Shown here piece by piece: positions 8,955 through 16,907 of a stretch of DNA of 38,006 nucleotides. The notes below the pieces were generated by a model. That model made no database searches, was not told the origin of the DNA, and saw only the letters and a program-made list of their open reading frames with translations. Position 1 is the first letter of the stretch. Each line of letters starts with the position of its first letter. The position numbers were made by a program, and so were the translations under genes. The stretch lies in assembly GCA_016220165.1 (NCBI GenBank), contig JACRIE010000003.1, positions 1 to 38,006 on the forward strand. Reading direction: 5' to 3'. The DNA is from Candidatus Peregrinibacteria bacterium. Its GTDB lineage: Bacteria > Patescibacteriota > Gracilibacteria > UM-FILTER-43-11 > JACRIE01.

Positions 8955-9224
8955 ATATCTGGCGGAGAAAGAGAATTCACAAGAGAGGGAATTACAAGGC
9001 AGATGAAAAAAACAGGACTTAATCCAAAAGAGTATGAATCCTTCTTAAAATTATATGATGATGGAACTATGCTTCCCTCTTCAGGGTTCGGAATGGGTAT
9101 TGAAAGATTAACAAGATATATTTGCGGACTAGAACATATTTCTGAAGCAGCCATGTTTCCGAAACTACCAATTAAAAAACAGAAGGACGCTCACCCTGGA
9201 GCAGTCTCGCCAGAAGCCCGTTGA
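8934..9224 (+). pseudogene. C-terminal fragment of an aspartyl/asparaginyl-tRNA synthetase
   Basis: The frame opens after a TGA at 8931 and runs 96 codons to TGA at 9222-9224. It reads VISGGEREFTREGI, then GLNPKEYESFLKLYDDG, then GFGMGIERLTRYICGLEHI followed by SEAAMFPK. This is the end of the class II catalytic domain, including motif 3 (GxGxGxER), of an archaeal-type AspRS/AsnRS or AsnRS-like asparagine synthetase. Motifs 1 and 2 and the anticodon-binding domain are missing. An ATG at 9003 could start a 73-residue remnant, but no function is expected. It is AT-rich compared with glyS, which fits horizontal origin and decay. Confidence 0.8.
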
Positions 9225-9272
9225 GGCGGCAGTAGACTGATCCGGAATATTGGGATTGATACGATTTAGATA

Positions 9273-9286
9273 AGCGGCCAGCCGCT
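9273..9286. terminator. Short GC hairpin, possible terminator
   Basis: AGCGGC and GCCGCT form a tight stem next to the stop of the minus-strand membrane gene (TAG at 9285-9287) and after the synthetase fragment. There is no T run on either strand, so support is weak. Confidence 0.25.
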
Positions 9287-9656
9287 ATTCCCTCACCATC
9301 ATATAAAACTCAATCAGCACCACGATCACGACAAGCAGAAGCGCGTCCCACCACGTCAGCACGCGGAGGCGCTGGAAAAGGAGCCCGAGGGTCACGATCA
9401 TGGACAAAAGCGTTCCCTGGCGCAACGCGATATTAAGGTAAGGCGGTGCGGTCGGCTCGTGATTGAACCATGCCCTGAGGAAGTGGATCAGCAGGCAAAA
9501 CGTGCTGGAAAGGGCGAGAAAAAAGCTGGCGTAAAAAAGCACCAGGGCCAGGAATCCCGTGATAAAAGGACTCAGGCGAAACAGCACCAAAAACCAGGAA
9601 GTCCATCCGAAAAAAAGCGTGATCAGGAGGCCGACGATGTAAAAGCGGAAACGCAT
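9285..9656 (-). CDS. Four-helix integral membrane protein, unknown function
   Basis: This 123-residue protein is almost all membrane. Four hydrophobic segments lie at about 5-27, 34-63, 80-97 and 103-120, separated by short basic loops, with FLRAWFNHEPTAPPYLN between helices 2 and 3. It resembles the small multi-pass proteins common in reduced genomes, but I do not recognise a family. It starts at ATG 9656 and is divergent from the large SLH protein gene, with 70 bases between. Confidence 0.7.
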   Translation of the reverse strand: MRFRFYIVGLLITLFFGWTSWFLVLFRLSPFITGFLALVLFYASFFLALSSTFCLLIHFLRAWFNHEPTAPPYLNIALRQGTLLSMIVTLGLLFQRLRVLTWWDALLLVVIVVLIEFYMMVRE

Positions 9657-9668
9657 CCCTGATTATGG

Positions 9669-9674
9669 TATAAT
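9669..9674 (+). promoter_or_regulatory. Extended -10 promoter of the SLH protein gene
   Basis: A perfect TATAAT preceded by TGG (an extended -10) lies 52 bases before the ATG of the 930-residue surface protein. No good -35 is seen. Confidence 0.55.
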
Positions 9675-9681
9675 TCCCGAG

Positions 9682-9707
9682 GTCTTACCGATTACAATTC
9701 GTAAGAC
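9682..9707 (+). promoter_or_regulatory. Dyad in the leader of the SLH protein gene
   Basis: GTCTTAC (9682-9688) and GTAAGAC (9701-9707) are perfect inverted repeats separated by 12 bases, just downstream of the -10 and 19 bases before the ATG. It could be an operator or an mRNA hairpin. Confidence 0.4.
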
Positions 9708-9726
9708 AAGTCCATCAAATTGTATC

Positions 9727-12519
9727 ATGAAATTTCCACTAAAAAAGATTTTCGGGTGCTTCTTAATTCTTTTGAGCGCGCTAATTCCATTGGCTCAAAG
9801 CTATGCCGCGGAAAAAGACGCCGTATTCATAGATATCACGTCTCAGGATCCGCATTTTGACGCGATCCAATACCTTTATGACAAAGGAATTGTTGAAGGA
9901 TATCCCGATCACAGCTTTAGACCCAAGAGGGAGCTAAACCGGGCTGAAACCGTCAAAATGATCCTCTTGAGCGCGGACATTCTCACTCCCGAAATCGCGA
10001 AACAGGAAATATTCCCGGACGTTCTGGACGACGCGTGGTACGCGAAGTATGTCCGGAAAGCGAAAAACCTGGGAATCGTTAAAGGGGACGCGGATACCGG
10101 TTTTTTCCGCCCCGGGGATACGGTGAATCTGGCTGAAACCGTCAAAATGGTCCTTCTGGCGCACCAAATTCAGCCGGATCCGATCAGGCGCGATCCTTAT
10201 AATGACGTTCCTAAGGATGTTTGGTTCGCGCCCTATTTCGCTTTTGCGAAATCACACGGACTCCTGGAAGGAGACGGAACAAAAAAAATCTATCCGTCAA
10301 AACCCGTTAATCGCGGGATGCTTGCGGATATCCTTTATCATTTGCTCTCCACGCCTCAGGGGAAAGTGAATACTTACGCCAGTTTTTATGGAGATGAATT
10401 TCAGGGGAAAGGAACCGCTTCCGGAGAACCATTTGATCAAAATAAATTCACCGCCGCCCATCGCACCTATCCTTTTGGAACCACTCTTCGCGTTACCAAC
10501 GTGGATAACGAAAAATCCGTGATCGTGAAAGTAAATGATCGCGGCCCTTATGCCGGAAAAAACCGCGTCATTGACCTTTCGCGGGCGGCGTTTCTGGTCA
10601 TTGCTGAAGAAGGAAACGGAGTTATTCCTGTGACCATTGAGGAAGTCTCGCCTGAAGACATCCTCTTGCCTGAACAAGAAGGAGGAAACACCGACTTATT
10701 AAAAGCAGATCTTTTTTCCGGCAATGCGGCTTGCCCTGACGCGTCGCAACCGGTCAGCATCATAGATCCTAATAGTTTCGAAGGAATTCAATTAAAAACT
10801 CTTCTGCCGCAAAAACTTCTTCTCAATGAAATCTTTGAAATCAGGGGAACAACAAAAGTGCCCACCGATAAAATCAATCTCCTGCTTTTAGACGACCAGG
10901 ATCAGCAAACCGCATTTGAAGGAATTGTTGAGAAAGAAGCCTTCGTGATAAGAGTCAAACTGCCCCATGCCGGCCATTTCCGCTTGGGGATGATTCCCGG
11001 GACTGAAGGAGGAAGTATCGTAAGAGACATTGATGTCTTGGAAAGCGGCTGCGTCCAGGAAACAGTCGATCCGCTTTTGCCTCCGCCTGCTTCCGCATCG
11101 CTTTCAGTCAAAGAAGGGGATCTTAATATCGCATGGAATCCTGCCGGCTACAACCTTTTCAAAATTTCTCTTATTCAAAATAGCAACATCCAAAGCTATT
11201 TGGTCAAAGAAATACACGATTGGAAACCCCCGTATGCTGACTTTAAAAACTTTAAGAACGGCAAGGTAACTCTTTTGATTCGGGGGGCCGATATAAAGGA
11301 ACAAGTTATTTTTAAAAATCTTCCTATCCGATGGAGCCAGCCTTATATTCGGGATTTCGAAGCAACGCAGCATTTTGATTACAAAATCGATTCTTCCAAG
11401 ATAAAGCTTCTCTATCTGTCCCCTTTTGTGGTGGTTAATGAGCCCATCAAAACTACGTTTGAACCAAAAACAGACCTTCAGGAAGAAGCCGCGTTCATTC
11501 TGCCCGAAGGCACGATCCAGAGAGTGCTTCTTAAAGCAAAAAATATTTCTTCCTCTAAAAATAATAAATCGATTCTTTTTTTCCCCGCGGGCTCCTACAC
11601 GCTTAATATCGCCTTCGACGCGACCGAAGCGGAAACATATTTCCTTGAAATCAATGATACCGGTGGTCTTGCCGCCATCAATCTTCCTGTTTACGCCAAA
11701 GATCATTTTCCTTTAATCCCTTCTTTTTTGGATCTTAATCAGCGAAAAGTTACAGATTTAGGGTCAAACACTGAGATTCTCCGTGGACAAATGTTAAATC
11801 TCATCAATCAGGACCGTCAAAGTCAAAAGCTCTCGCCTCTGGTTCTGGATAAAGGCCTCAATGATTTGGCGCAAGTTCGTGTGGAAGATATGGCCGCCAA
11901 GAATTATTTCGGGCACTGGGATGAAAAAGGGGCCGGCGCTGAAGAGTTAAAGGGAAATTTTGGGATTAAGACGGCCGTTAGTGAAAACCTTGCCAAAGAA
12001 GTTACGCTCGAATTTGCTGAATATGGCCTCATGCGCAGCGCGATCCATCGGGAAAATATCTTCAATCCGGAATGGGCGCGTCTGGGTGTTGGAATTAAAA
12101 AAAATCAAGACGGAAGCTATCTTTTTGCTCAAATCTTTAGCCCAAACCCGATTGACTCTGGCAATATCCAACCTTTACGAGAGCAAATTTTAAAAACACT
12201 CAATAAAATCCGTCAAATTCCTCTCGCCGCCAACGATTCCATGAACGCCCTGGCCCAGCAATGGAGCGCGAGCATGGTGGAAGAGAGTTTCTTTGGCTGG
12301 ACATCGCCGAAAGGCGTCAATCTGCTCAACGAAATCCGAAAAATTGAGCCCGTTAAAAAAATCGGCGCCTACATCGTAGAAAATTCAAGTTTCTATAGTG
12401 GATTGTCACAACTATTAATGAATACTCAAATCAAAGAAGATAGCTGGAACTTGCTGGGAGTCGGCCTATCCCAAGACGCCATTGGATTAATCAAAATCAC
12501 GCTGGTCTATTCTGAATAA
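9727..12519 (+). CDS. Surface protein with three SLH, RlpA-like barrel and two CAP domains
   Basis: This 930-residue exported protein has a signal peptide (1-28, ending SYAA). Three S-layer homology repeats span about 31-208 (for example GIVEGYPDHSFRPKRELNRAE) and would bind wall polymers. An RlpA-type double-psi beta barrel spans about 213-305 with YGDEFQGKGTASGEPF, AAHRTYPFGT (His245) and VNDRGPY (Asp271), the residues expected in a peptidoglycan lytic transglycosylase. A long middle region (about 340-675) is unrecognised. A CAP/SCP domain (about 688-800) has YFGHWD, SENLA and IHRENIF. The final 120 residues look like a second, degenerate CAP domain with FFGW in place of FFGH. It is probably a wall-bound cell-separation or surface enzyme. 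Its TAA abuts the ndk stop. Confidence 0.9.
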   Translation: MKFPLKKIFGCFLILLSALIPLAQSYAAEKDAVFIDITSQDPHFDAIQYLYDKGIVEGYPDHSFRPKRELNRAETVKMILLSADILTPEIAKQEIFPDVLDDAWYAKYVRKAKNLGIVKGDADTGFFRPGDTVNLAETVKMVLLAHQIQPDPIRRDPYNDVPKDVWFAPYFAFAKSHGLLEGDGTKKIYPSKPVNRGMLADILYHLLSTPQGKVNTYASFYGDEFQGKGTASGEPFDQNKFTAAHRTYPFGTTLRVTNVDNEKSVIVKVNDRGPYAGKNRVIDLSRAAFLVIAEEGNGVIPVTIEEVSPEDILLPEQEGGNTDLLKADLFSGNAACPDASQPVSIIDPNSFEGIQLKTLLPQKLLLNEIFEIRGTTKVPTDKINLLLLDDQDQQTAFEGIVEKEAFVIRVKLPHAGHFRLGMIPGTEGGSIVRDIDVLESGCVQETVDPLLPPPASASLSVKEGDLNIAWNPAGYNLFKISLIQNSNIQSYLVKEIHDWKPPYADFKNFKNGKVTLLIRGADIKEQVIFKNLPIRWSQPYIRDFEATQHFDYKIDSSKIKLLYLSPFVVVNEPIKTTFEPKTDLQEEAAFILPEGTIQRVLLKAKNISSSKNNKSILFFPAGSYTLNIAFDATEAETYFLEINDTGGLAAINLPVYAKDHFPLIPSFLDLNQRKVTDLGSNTEILRGQMLNLINQDRQSQKLSPLVLDKGLNDLAQVRVEDMAAKNYFGHWDEKGAGAEELKGNFGIKTAVSENLAKEVTLEFAEYGLMRSAIHRENIFNPEWARLGVGIKKNQDGSYLFAQIFSPNPIDSGNIQPLREQILKTLNKIRQIPLAANDSMNALAQQWSASMVEESFFGWTSPKGVNLLNEIRKIEPVKKIGAYIVENSSFYSGLSQLLMNTQIKEDSWNLLGVGLSQDAIGLIKITLVYSE

Positions 12520-12984
12520 CTATTGGATTTCGTCCTCAGCGTATACATGCATGTATTCTGTCTTTTCGTATTCAAATAATTCAGAATTTTTGAAAAATCG
12601 GCTCACTTCCTTTGCGGCGGTCTCCTGAGAATCCGAAGCATGAATGACATTGCATTGAGGACTCATGGCGAAATCTCCTCGCAAAGAACCCGCATCCGCT
12701 TCTCTTGCGTTAGTAATACCGCAAAGAATTCGCACGGCCTTTACAGCGCCCACCCCTTCCCAACACTGAGCAATAACAGGGGAAGAACGCATGAATTTTT
12801 TAAGTCCTGCGAAAAAAGGTTTGTCTTTAAGATGGGCATAATGTTCCAAAAGGATCGCCTCATTCAAATGCATCATTTTCATCCCGACTAATTTTAAACC
12901 TTTTCGTTCAAAACGAGTGGTGATCTCTCCGATCAGTCCGCGCTGGATAGAGTCTGGTTTAATCAAAATAAGAGTTCGTTCCAT
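12520..12984 (-). CDS. ndk: Nucleoside diphosphate kinase
   Basis: This enzyme balances nucleoside triphosphate pools by transferring the gamma phosphate through a phosphohistidine. It has 154 residues. Visible: MERTLILIKPDSIQRGLIGEI at the N-terminus, and NVIHASDS with the catalytic His115. SPVIAQCWEGVGAVKAVR and GITNAREADAGSLRGDF are canonical, with small changes (GITNAREADAGS for GxTNPxxAxPGT). It follows the M16 protease gene by 21 bases on the minus strand, likely one transcript. Its stop codon lies directly against the stop of the convergent SLH protein gene. Confidence 0.95.
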   Translation of the reverse strand: MERTLILIKPDSIQRGLIGEITTRFERKGLKLVGMKMMHLNEAILLEHYAHLKDKPFFAGLKKFMRSSPVIAQCWEGVGAVKAVRILCGITNAREADAGSLRGDFAMSPQCNVIHASDSQETAAKEVSRFFKNSELFEYEKTEYMHVYAEDEIQ

Positions 12985-13005
12985 AAAATTAAAAATAATG
13001 AATAA

Positions 13006-14274
13006 TTAATAATGTAAAAGAGACTCAAAGTGGCTTTCGTTTTCATAAGGACCGATAAGAGCAAGATGCAATTTCTCGGGCAAAAGAAGCGTCTTGGCAA
13101 CCCGATGAACATCCTCTGCTGTCACTCGATCAATAGAGCGCAGGATATGCGGCACATCGTGAATTTCCGGATAAAGAAGAGCTTGCTTGCCAAATAAATG
13201 GGCTAATTCTTCGCTATCCTCAAGCCGCAGGATAATTTTCCCCTTGAGGAACTCTTTAGCGCGAGTGAGTTCTTCGGCATGGACGATCTCTTCCGTTACA
13301 AGTTTATACTCATGAACAATCGCTTCGGTTGCCTCGTCGACACGCTTAAGGTCAACGCCGGCCGAGGTGGAAAAAACGCCTGTATCCGTGTAATCCTCCG
13401 CATTCGTACGGATATAGTATGAAAGACCTTTTTCCTCACGAACGCGCAAAAACATTCGGGAGCTCATATAACCGCCCAAAAGAGCCCCCAGCACTTTAAG
13501 GGCATAGACATCAGGATGCCGGGCTGGAAGGCCTTCCGCGCCCAGAATCATATGCCCTTGTTCCGTCTTTTTGTGCTGGATAACAACGCGCTTATCCTTT
13601 TTTCTGGGCTGATAAGGTAAAAATTCATACTGCTTAGCGGCCTGAGAAAAATCGAAATAACGCTGAGTCAGAGCAACGATCTCCTTATCGTCAAAAACGC
13701 CGGCGATGCTGATCATCGTATTGTCAGGAGTGTAAAGCGCCTTCTTATAACGGACAAAGTCGTCATGAGTGATCGTGCGGATGAGCTCTTTAGTTCCGAT
13801 TTCATCCCATCCTAAGGGCTGGTCGCCGAAAAGCAATCGCTCAAAATCCCATCCCACCTGATACATAGGGGTATCTTGATACATATTGTATTCTTCCAGA
13901 ATCACATTGCGCTCCTTCTTGATCTCTTCAGCTTTAAACGAAGCATAAAGCAGCATATCGGAGATAACGTCAAACGCGATCTCTTTTTGATGAGCCGCTA
14001 ATTTAACATAATACCCTGCATATTCTTTGCCGGTAAAAGCGTTAAAATCACCCCCGACGCCATCAATCGCGGAAGACACTTCCGCCGCGCTTTTATATTT
14101 TTTAGCTCCTTTAAAAAACATATGCTCCAAAAAATGGGAAATCCCGTTGATTTCCTTGGTTTCATAACGGGATCCCGCTCCCGTCAGAACAAGGACTGTA
14201 ATCGCCTCGGTTCCCTTATTAGGAGTGGTAATGAGGCGCAATCCATTTTTTAGACGATGTAAATGAGGCTGCAT
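13006..14274 (-). CDS. M16 family zinc metallopeptidase (processing protease-like)
   Basis: This 422-residue member of the pitrilysin/insulinase M16 family resembles the short one-module bacterial mitochondrial-processing-peptidase-like proteins. The zinc site is the inverted HxxEH motif HFLEH (His47, Glu50, His51), with the third ligand Glu127 in ERNVILEEYNMY. The C-terminal domain has GLSYYIRTNAEDY and GGYMSSRMFLRVREEKG, typical of active M16B subunits. Start 14274 (MQPHLHRLKNGLRL) fits the family. An in-frame ATG at 14376 would add a hydrophobic segment, but a strong promoter lies within that stretch, so I reject it. The substrate is unknown. It precedes ndk. Confidence 0.92.
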   Translation of the reverse strand: MQPHLHRLKNGLRLITTPNKGTEAITVLVLTGAGSRYETKEINGISHFLEHMFFKGAKKYKSAAEVSSAIDGVGGDFNAFTGKEYAGYYVKLAAHQKEIAFDVISDMLLYASFKAEEIKKERNVILEEYNMYQDTPMYQVGWDFERLLFGDQPLGWDEIGTKELIRTITHDDFVRYKKALYTPDNTMISIAGVFDDKEIVALTQRYFDFSQAAKQYEFLPYQPRKKDKRVVIQHKKTEQGHMILGAEGLPARHPDVYALKVLGALLGGYMSSRMFLRVREEKGLSYYIRTNAEDYTDTGVFSTSAGVDLKRVDEATEAIVHEYKLVTEEIVHAEELTRAKEFLKGKIILRLEDSEELAHLFGKQALLYPEIHDVPHILRSIDRVTAEDVHRVAKTLLLPEKLHLALIGPYENESHFESLLHY

Positions 14275-14299
14275 AAAAAAAACAAAAAAGATCCATCCT

Positions 14300-14328
14300 A
14301 TCATAGCGGAGATGGAAAGTCCGATCAA
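14300..14328 (-). promoter_or_regulatory. Sigma-70 type promoter for the M16 gene
   Basis: On the minus strand TTGATC (14328-14323), a 17-base spacer and TATGAT (14305-14300) give near-consensus -35 and -10 boxes, 25 bases before ATG 14274. Confidence 0.65.
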
Positions 14329-14413
14329 GACAGAAACGGGTTGAAAAACAAAAAAATGTATAAAAAATGTATACATTTTAAAACTGTGTCAATTCAATCT
14401 TCGATACTCTCTA

Positions 14414-14443
14414 TTGACCAAAAAATGTATTCAGAGCTAAATT
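14414..14443 (+). promoter_or_regulatory. Possible sigma-70 promoter for rsmH-ftsL
   Basis: TTGACC (14414-14419), 18 bases, TAAATT (14438-14443), about 100 bases before rsmH. The -35 is good and the -10 is moderate. Confidence 0.4.
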
Positions 14444-14497
14444 GTTCTTAGAAGCCAAAAATTAATGTTTCCTACGCTCTTCTTTTAAACATTTTGT

Positions 14498-14519
14498 ACA
14501 CAAGTTTTACACAAGTTTT
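14498..14519 (+). repeat. Tandem 11-bp direct repeat upstream of rsmH
   Basis: ACACAAGTTTT occurs twice in a row, 26-47 bases before the rsmH ATG. The position fits an operator or leader element, but nothing further supports this. The mraZ gene that often regulates this locus is absent here. Confidence 0.5.
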
Positions 14520-14544
14520 AATTTTTTGAGCTTTATCAAGCCAA

Positions 14545-15489
14545 ATGCAACCCTTCTCGCACACGCCAGTACTCCTCGAAGAAACTCTTGCTCTTTTAAA
14601 TCTCCGGACAGATATAAAAGTGATTGATGGAACCGTCGGGCTGGGAGGTCACTCAAAAGAAATTCTTAAAAAAATTGGATCCCGTGGAAAATTATTGGCA
14701 ATCGACCAAGACGCTGAAAATTTAAAAAAGGCGCAGGAAACCCTGAGTGACTATAAAAAACAAATCAATTGGGTTTATGGAAATTTTGATCAGCTGGAAG
14801 CCCACGTCAAAGGATCCCGCTTCGGCTCTGTCGATGCCATCTTGCTGGATTTGGGACTTTCTTCGCCGCACGTCGACGACCCCCGTCGTGGATTTTCTTT
14901 CAGGAAAGAAGGCCCGCTTGACATGCGATTTGACCAATCGTCTGACCTGACCGCCGCAGACATCATCAACCGTTTCAACGAGCGGGAACTGGCCAAAATA
15001 TTCTTTGAGTTCGGGGAAGAACGACGCTCACGGCAGATGGCTCGCAAAATCGTTCTCGCCCGCAAAAAAAAACGGTTTGAAACGACGCGTGACCTCGCCT
15101 CCCTCTTCGAACACGAAAAAAAAGGAAAACCTCTTTTCCATAAAATTCATCCGGCCACCCGGATCTTTCAGGCCCTGCGGATGGCTGTCAATCACGAACT
15201 TGAGAGTCTCGAAAATGCGCTTCATCAGGCCATTAAAATTCTCGCGACAGGAGGACGTCTGGGGGTGATCTCTTATCATTCGCTGGAAGACCGCCTGATT
15301 AAAAATATATTCCGTTATTACGCTCAAAAATGTATCTGTCCAAAAGAAATCCATATTTGTCAATGTAATTTCAAAAAAACGCTTTATCTTATTACAAAAA
15401 AACCTATAATACCTTCGGGTATTGAGGTATCCACCAACCCTCGCGCGCGAAGCGCAAAATTACGGGTTGTGGAAAAAATTTATTCCTGA
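14545..15489 (+). CDS. rsmH: 16S rRNA (cytosine-1402-N4)-methyltransferase
   Basis: This SAM-dependent enzyme (MraW) methylates N4 of C1402 in the 16S rRNA decoding centre. It has 314 residues. Visible: the N-terminal HTPVLLEETLALL, motif I GTVGLGGHS, IDQDAENL, LLDLGLSS, GPLDMRFD, ATRIFQALRMAVNHEL, ISYHSLEDRLIKNIF, and the C-terminal TNPRARSAKLRVVE. It carries a C-terminal cysteine cluster (CICPKEIHICQC) that may bind metal. It heads a two-gene unit with the ftsL-like gene, as in dcw clusters, but mraZ, ftsI and the mur genes are not adjacent. It ends in TGA, evidence for the standard code. Confidence 0.96.
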   Translation: MQPFSHTPVLLEETLALLNLRTDIKVIDGTVGLGGHSKEILKKIGSRGKLLAIDQDAENLKKAQETLSDYKKQINWVYGNFDQLEAHVKGSRFGSVDAILLDLGLSSPHVDDPRRGFSFRKEGPLDMRFDQSSDLTAADIINRFNERELAKIFFEFGEERRSRQMARKIVLARKKKRFETTRDLASLFEHEKKGKPLFHKIHPATRIFQALRMAVNHELESLENALHQAIKILATGGRLGVISYHSLEDRLIKNIFRYYAQKCICPKEIHICQCNFKKTLYLITKKPIIPSGIEVSTNPRARSAKLRVVEKIYS

Positions 15490-15505
15490 ACTGATTTCAG
15501 GAATA
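15481..15505 (+). other. Perfect intercistronic hairpin over the rsmH stop
   Basis: TATTCCTGAA (15481-15490) and TTCAGGAATA (15496-15505) are perfectly complementary around a 5-base loop and include the rsmH stop codon. No T run follows, so an mRNA stability or coupling role is as likely as termination. Confidence 0.5.
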
Positions 15506-15524
15506 AAACAAAACCTCTTCCCTC

Positions 15525-15872
15525 ATGGCTTATCTCTTTGCCACGAATAATCGCGCACTAGTGAGCAAAAAAACCCTTTCAGAACGAGTTGAAGCAAGTA
15601 TCTCCTCTCTCGTTTTTGTCATCATCACTTTGATTTGCCTGCTGAGTCTGGCTTATCTGGCGCATGCCAATCAAAACGCCACTCGTGGCTACGCTCTTCG
15701 CAATCTTGAACTTAAGCAATCCAACCTTGCCATTCAAAACGAAGTTTGGGACATGCAAATCGCCAAGGCGCAATCCCTTGAGATTATTCAAAAGGATCCC
15801 AAAATTCTATCCATGATCAAAGCTGACAAGCCGCTTTTCATTCGCATGGATACCGCCATCGTCAAAAAATAA
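15525..15872 (+). CDS. FtsL/DivIC-like septum protein
   Basis: This 115-residue protein has one membrane helix (about 30-48, LVFVIITLICLLSLAYLAHA) after a short cytoplasmic N-terminus. A heptad-like outer segment follows (NATRGYALRNLELKQSNLAIQNEVWDMQIAKAQSLEII), then a short tail. Size, topology, coiled coil and position directly behind rsmH match FtsL-type division proteins, which bridge the divisome and septal peptidoglycan synthesis. Sequence similarity within this family is always weak, so the call rests on topology and context. Its TAA is directly followed by the stop of the convergent femAB gene. Confidence 0.75.
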   Translation: MAYLFATNNRALVSKKTLSERVEASISSLVFVIITLICLLSLAYLAHANQNATRGYALRNLELKQSNLAIQNEVWDMQIAKAQSLEIIQKDPKILSMIKADKPLFIRMDTAIVKK

Positions 15873-16907
15873 TTAATACCCTCGTTTGATCTTCCGGGCT
15901 TTTTCAATGATCCAGTTGAGCCAGTATTTCGACGTCAGCGGAAAATCTTTCGCGTGAACATAGGACTCGGCGAATCCTCCGAATCCTCGTTTAAAGAGGG
16001 AAAGTCCGGCCCAGGGATGATTCGGCTCGTCCTCAGGGGAAACGCCCCAAAAATTATAAAAAGTACACTCACGTCGCTTTGTTTCGCGAATCACTTCCCA
16101 CTGCAATAAGTGGGAAGCCGTCAATTTTGGATATTTGGGCGTGGAAGCGCCGTGATGATAGAAACCCGCGTCGCGCGAAAAAATAATAAAAGCCGTGGAA
16201 ATTAAATCTCCCCGGTAATGAGCGAAAAAAAGCTGCGCTTGGCCATCACATGAAAAAACTTCAAACTCCTTGCGAAAATAATCACGGGGGAACGGCGTAA
16301 AATGCTGACGCTGAACGGTTTCATCATAAAGAACGCGAAACGATTCCAGATCCTTAATATCACTGCTTTTTGTGATCACGACCCCGTCTTTCTCTGCCCG
16401 CCGAATGGAATAGCGGGAATTTTTGCGCATGGCGGTAAGAAGCGCTTCTTCGGATCGCGTTACATCCAAAATCCATGACAACTCCGGATGCATCATATGA
16501 ACGGGCGCGTCACGGAATCCAAGATCCAGAAATAAACTATTATTCTCAGGCGTATCAGGAAACAATGGGCTGATGCGGATAAAATCGCATCGCTCTTGAA
16601 CTCCTAATTGCTTCAGATAATCCGTTAGAGTATTAATCAATCTCGAATCTCGAATCTCGAATCTCGAATCTAGGATGGGTCCGTGCGGGCAGAACAAAAA
16701 CGACCCGCGTCGCGCCACAACTTTAAAAACAAGCGCGGCGCTGATCAGCGTTTCACCCTCATAAATTCCGAGCCGCCACACCTTATTCCCCATCGCCGCC
16801 TGAAATTCACCCCAATGCCACGAGTGCAGGAAGGTATGCGGCCGTGCCGCGTCGATAAACGCTTCCCAAACGTCTTTGGAGCTGATTTCGCCGAGGGTCG
16901 GATTCAT
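15873..16907 (-). CDS. FemAB/FemX-like peptidyltransferase (GNAT fold)
   Basis: This 344-residue protein resembles FemA/FemX and the FemAB-like proteins of polysaccharide clusters, which use aminoacyl-tRNA to add amino acids to peptidoglycan precursors or related acceptors. Visible: FLHSWHWGEFQ near the N-terminus, RKNSRYSIRRAEKDGV, a second GNAT half with AHYRGDLISTAFIIF and YHHGAS, and YNFWGVSP, all typical. Start 16907 is chosen because it overlaps the upstream DegT stop in an ATGA junction. The ORF is open 46 codons further but inside the DegT gene. Residues about 79-88 (DSRFEIRDSR) are encoded by four perfect GATTCGA heptamers, an in-frame repeat. Confidence 0.85.
   Translation of the reverse strand: MNPTLGEISSKDVWEAFIDAARPHTFLHSWHWGEFQAAMGNKVWRLGIYEGETLISAALVFKVVARRGSFLFCPHGPILDSRFEIRDSRLINTLTDYLKQLGVQERCDFIRISPLFPDTPENNSLFLDLGFRDAPVHMMHPELSWILDVTRSEEALLTAMRKNSRYSIRRAEKDGVVITKSSDIKDLESFRVLYDETVQRQHFTPFPRDYFRKEFEVFSCDGQAQLFFAHYRGDLISTAFIIFSRDAGFYHHGASTPKYPKLTASHLLQWEVIRETKRRECTFYNFWGVSPEDEPNHPWAGLSLFKRGFGGFAESYVHAKDFPLTSKYWLNWIIEKARKIKRGY
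16643..16670 (-). repeat. (GATTCGA)x4 heptamer repeat inside the FemAB gene
   Basis: Four perfect copies of TCGAATC on the plus strand, in frame, encode part of DSRFEIRDSR. It is the cleanest case of the 7-base period seen elsewhere in the window. Confidence 0.95.

Noticed and set aside
14275-14376. Hydrophobic N-terminal extension of the M16 protease as a membrane anchor
   Set aside because: A near-consensus promoter (14300-14328) lies in this stretch and the family start fits ATG 14274.
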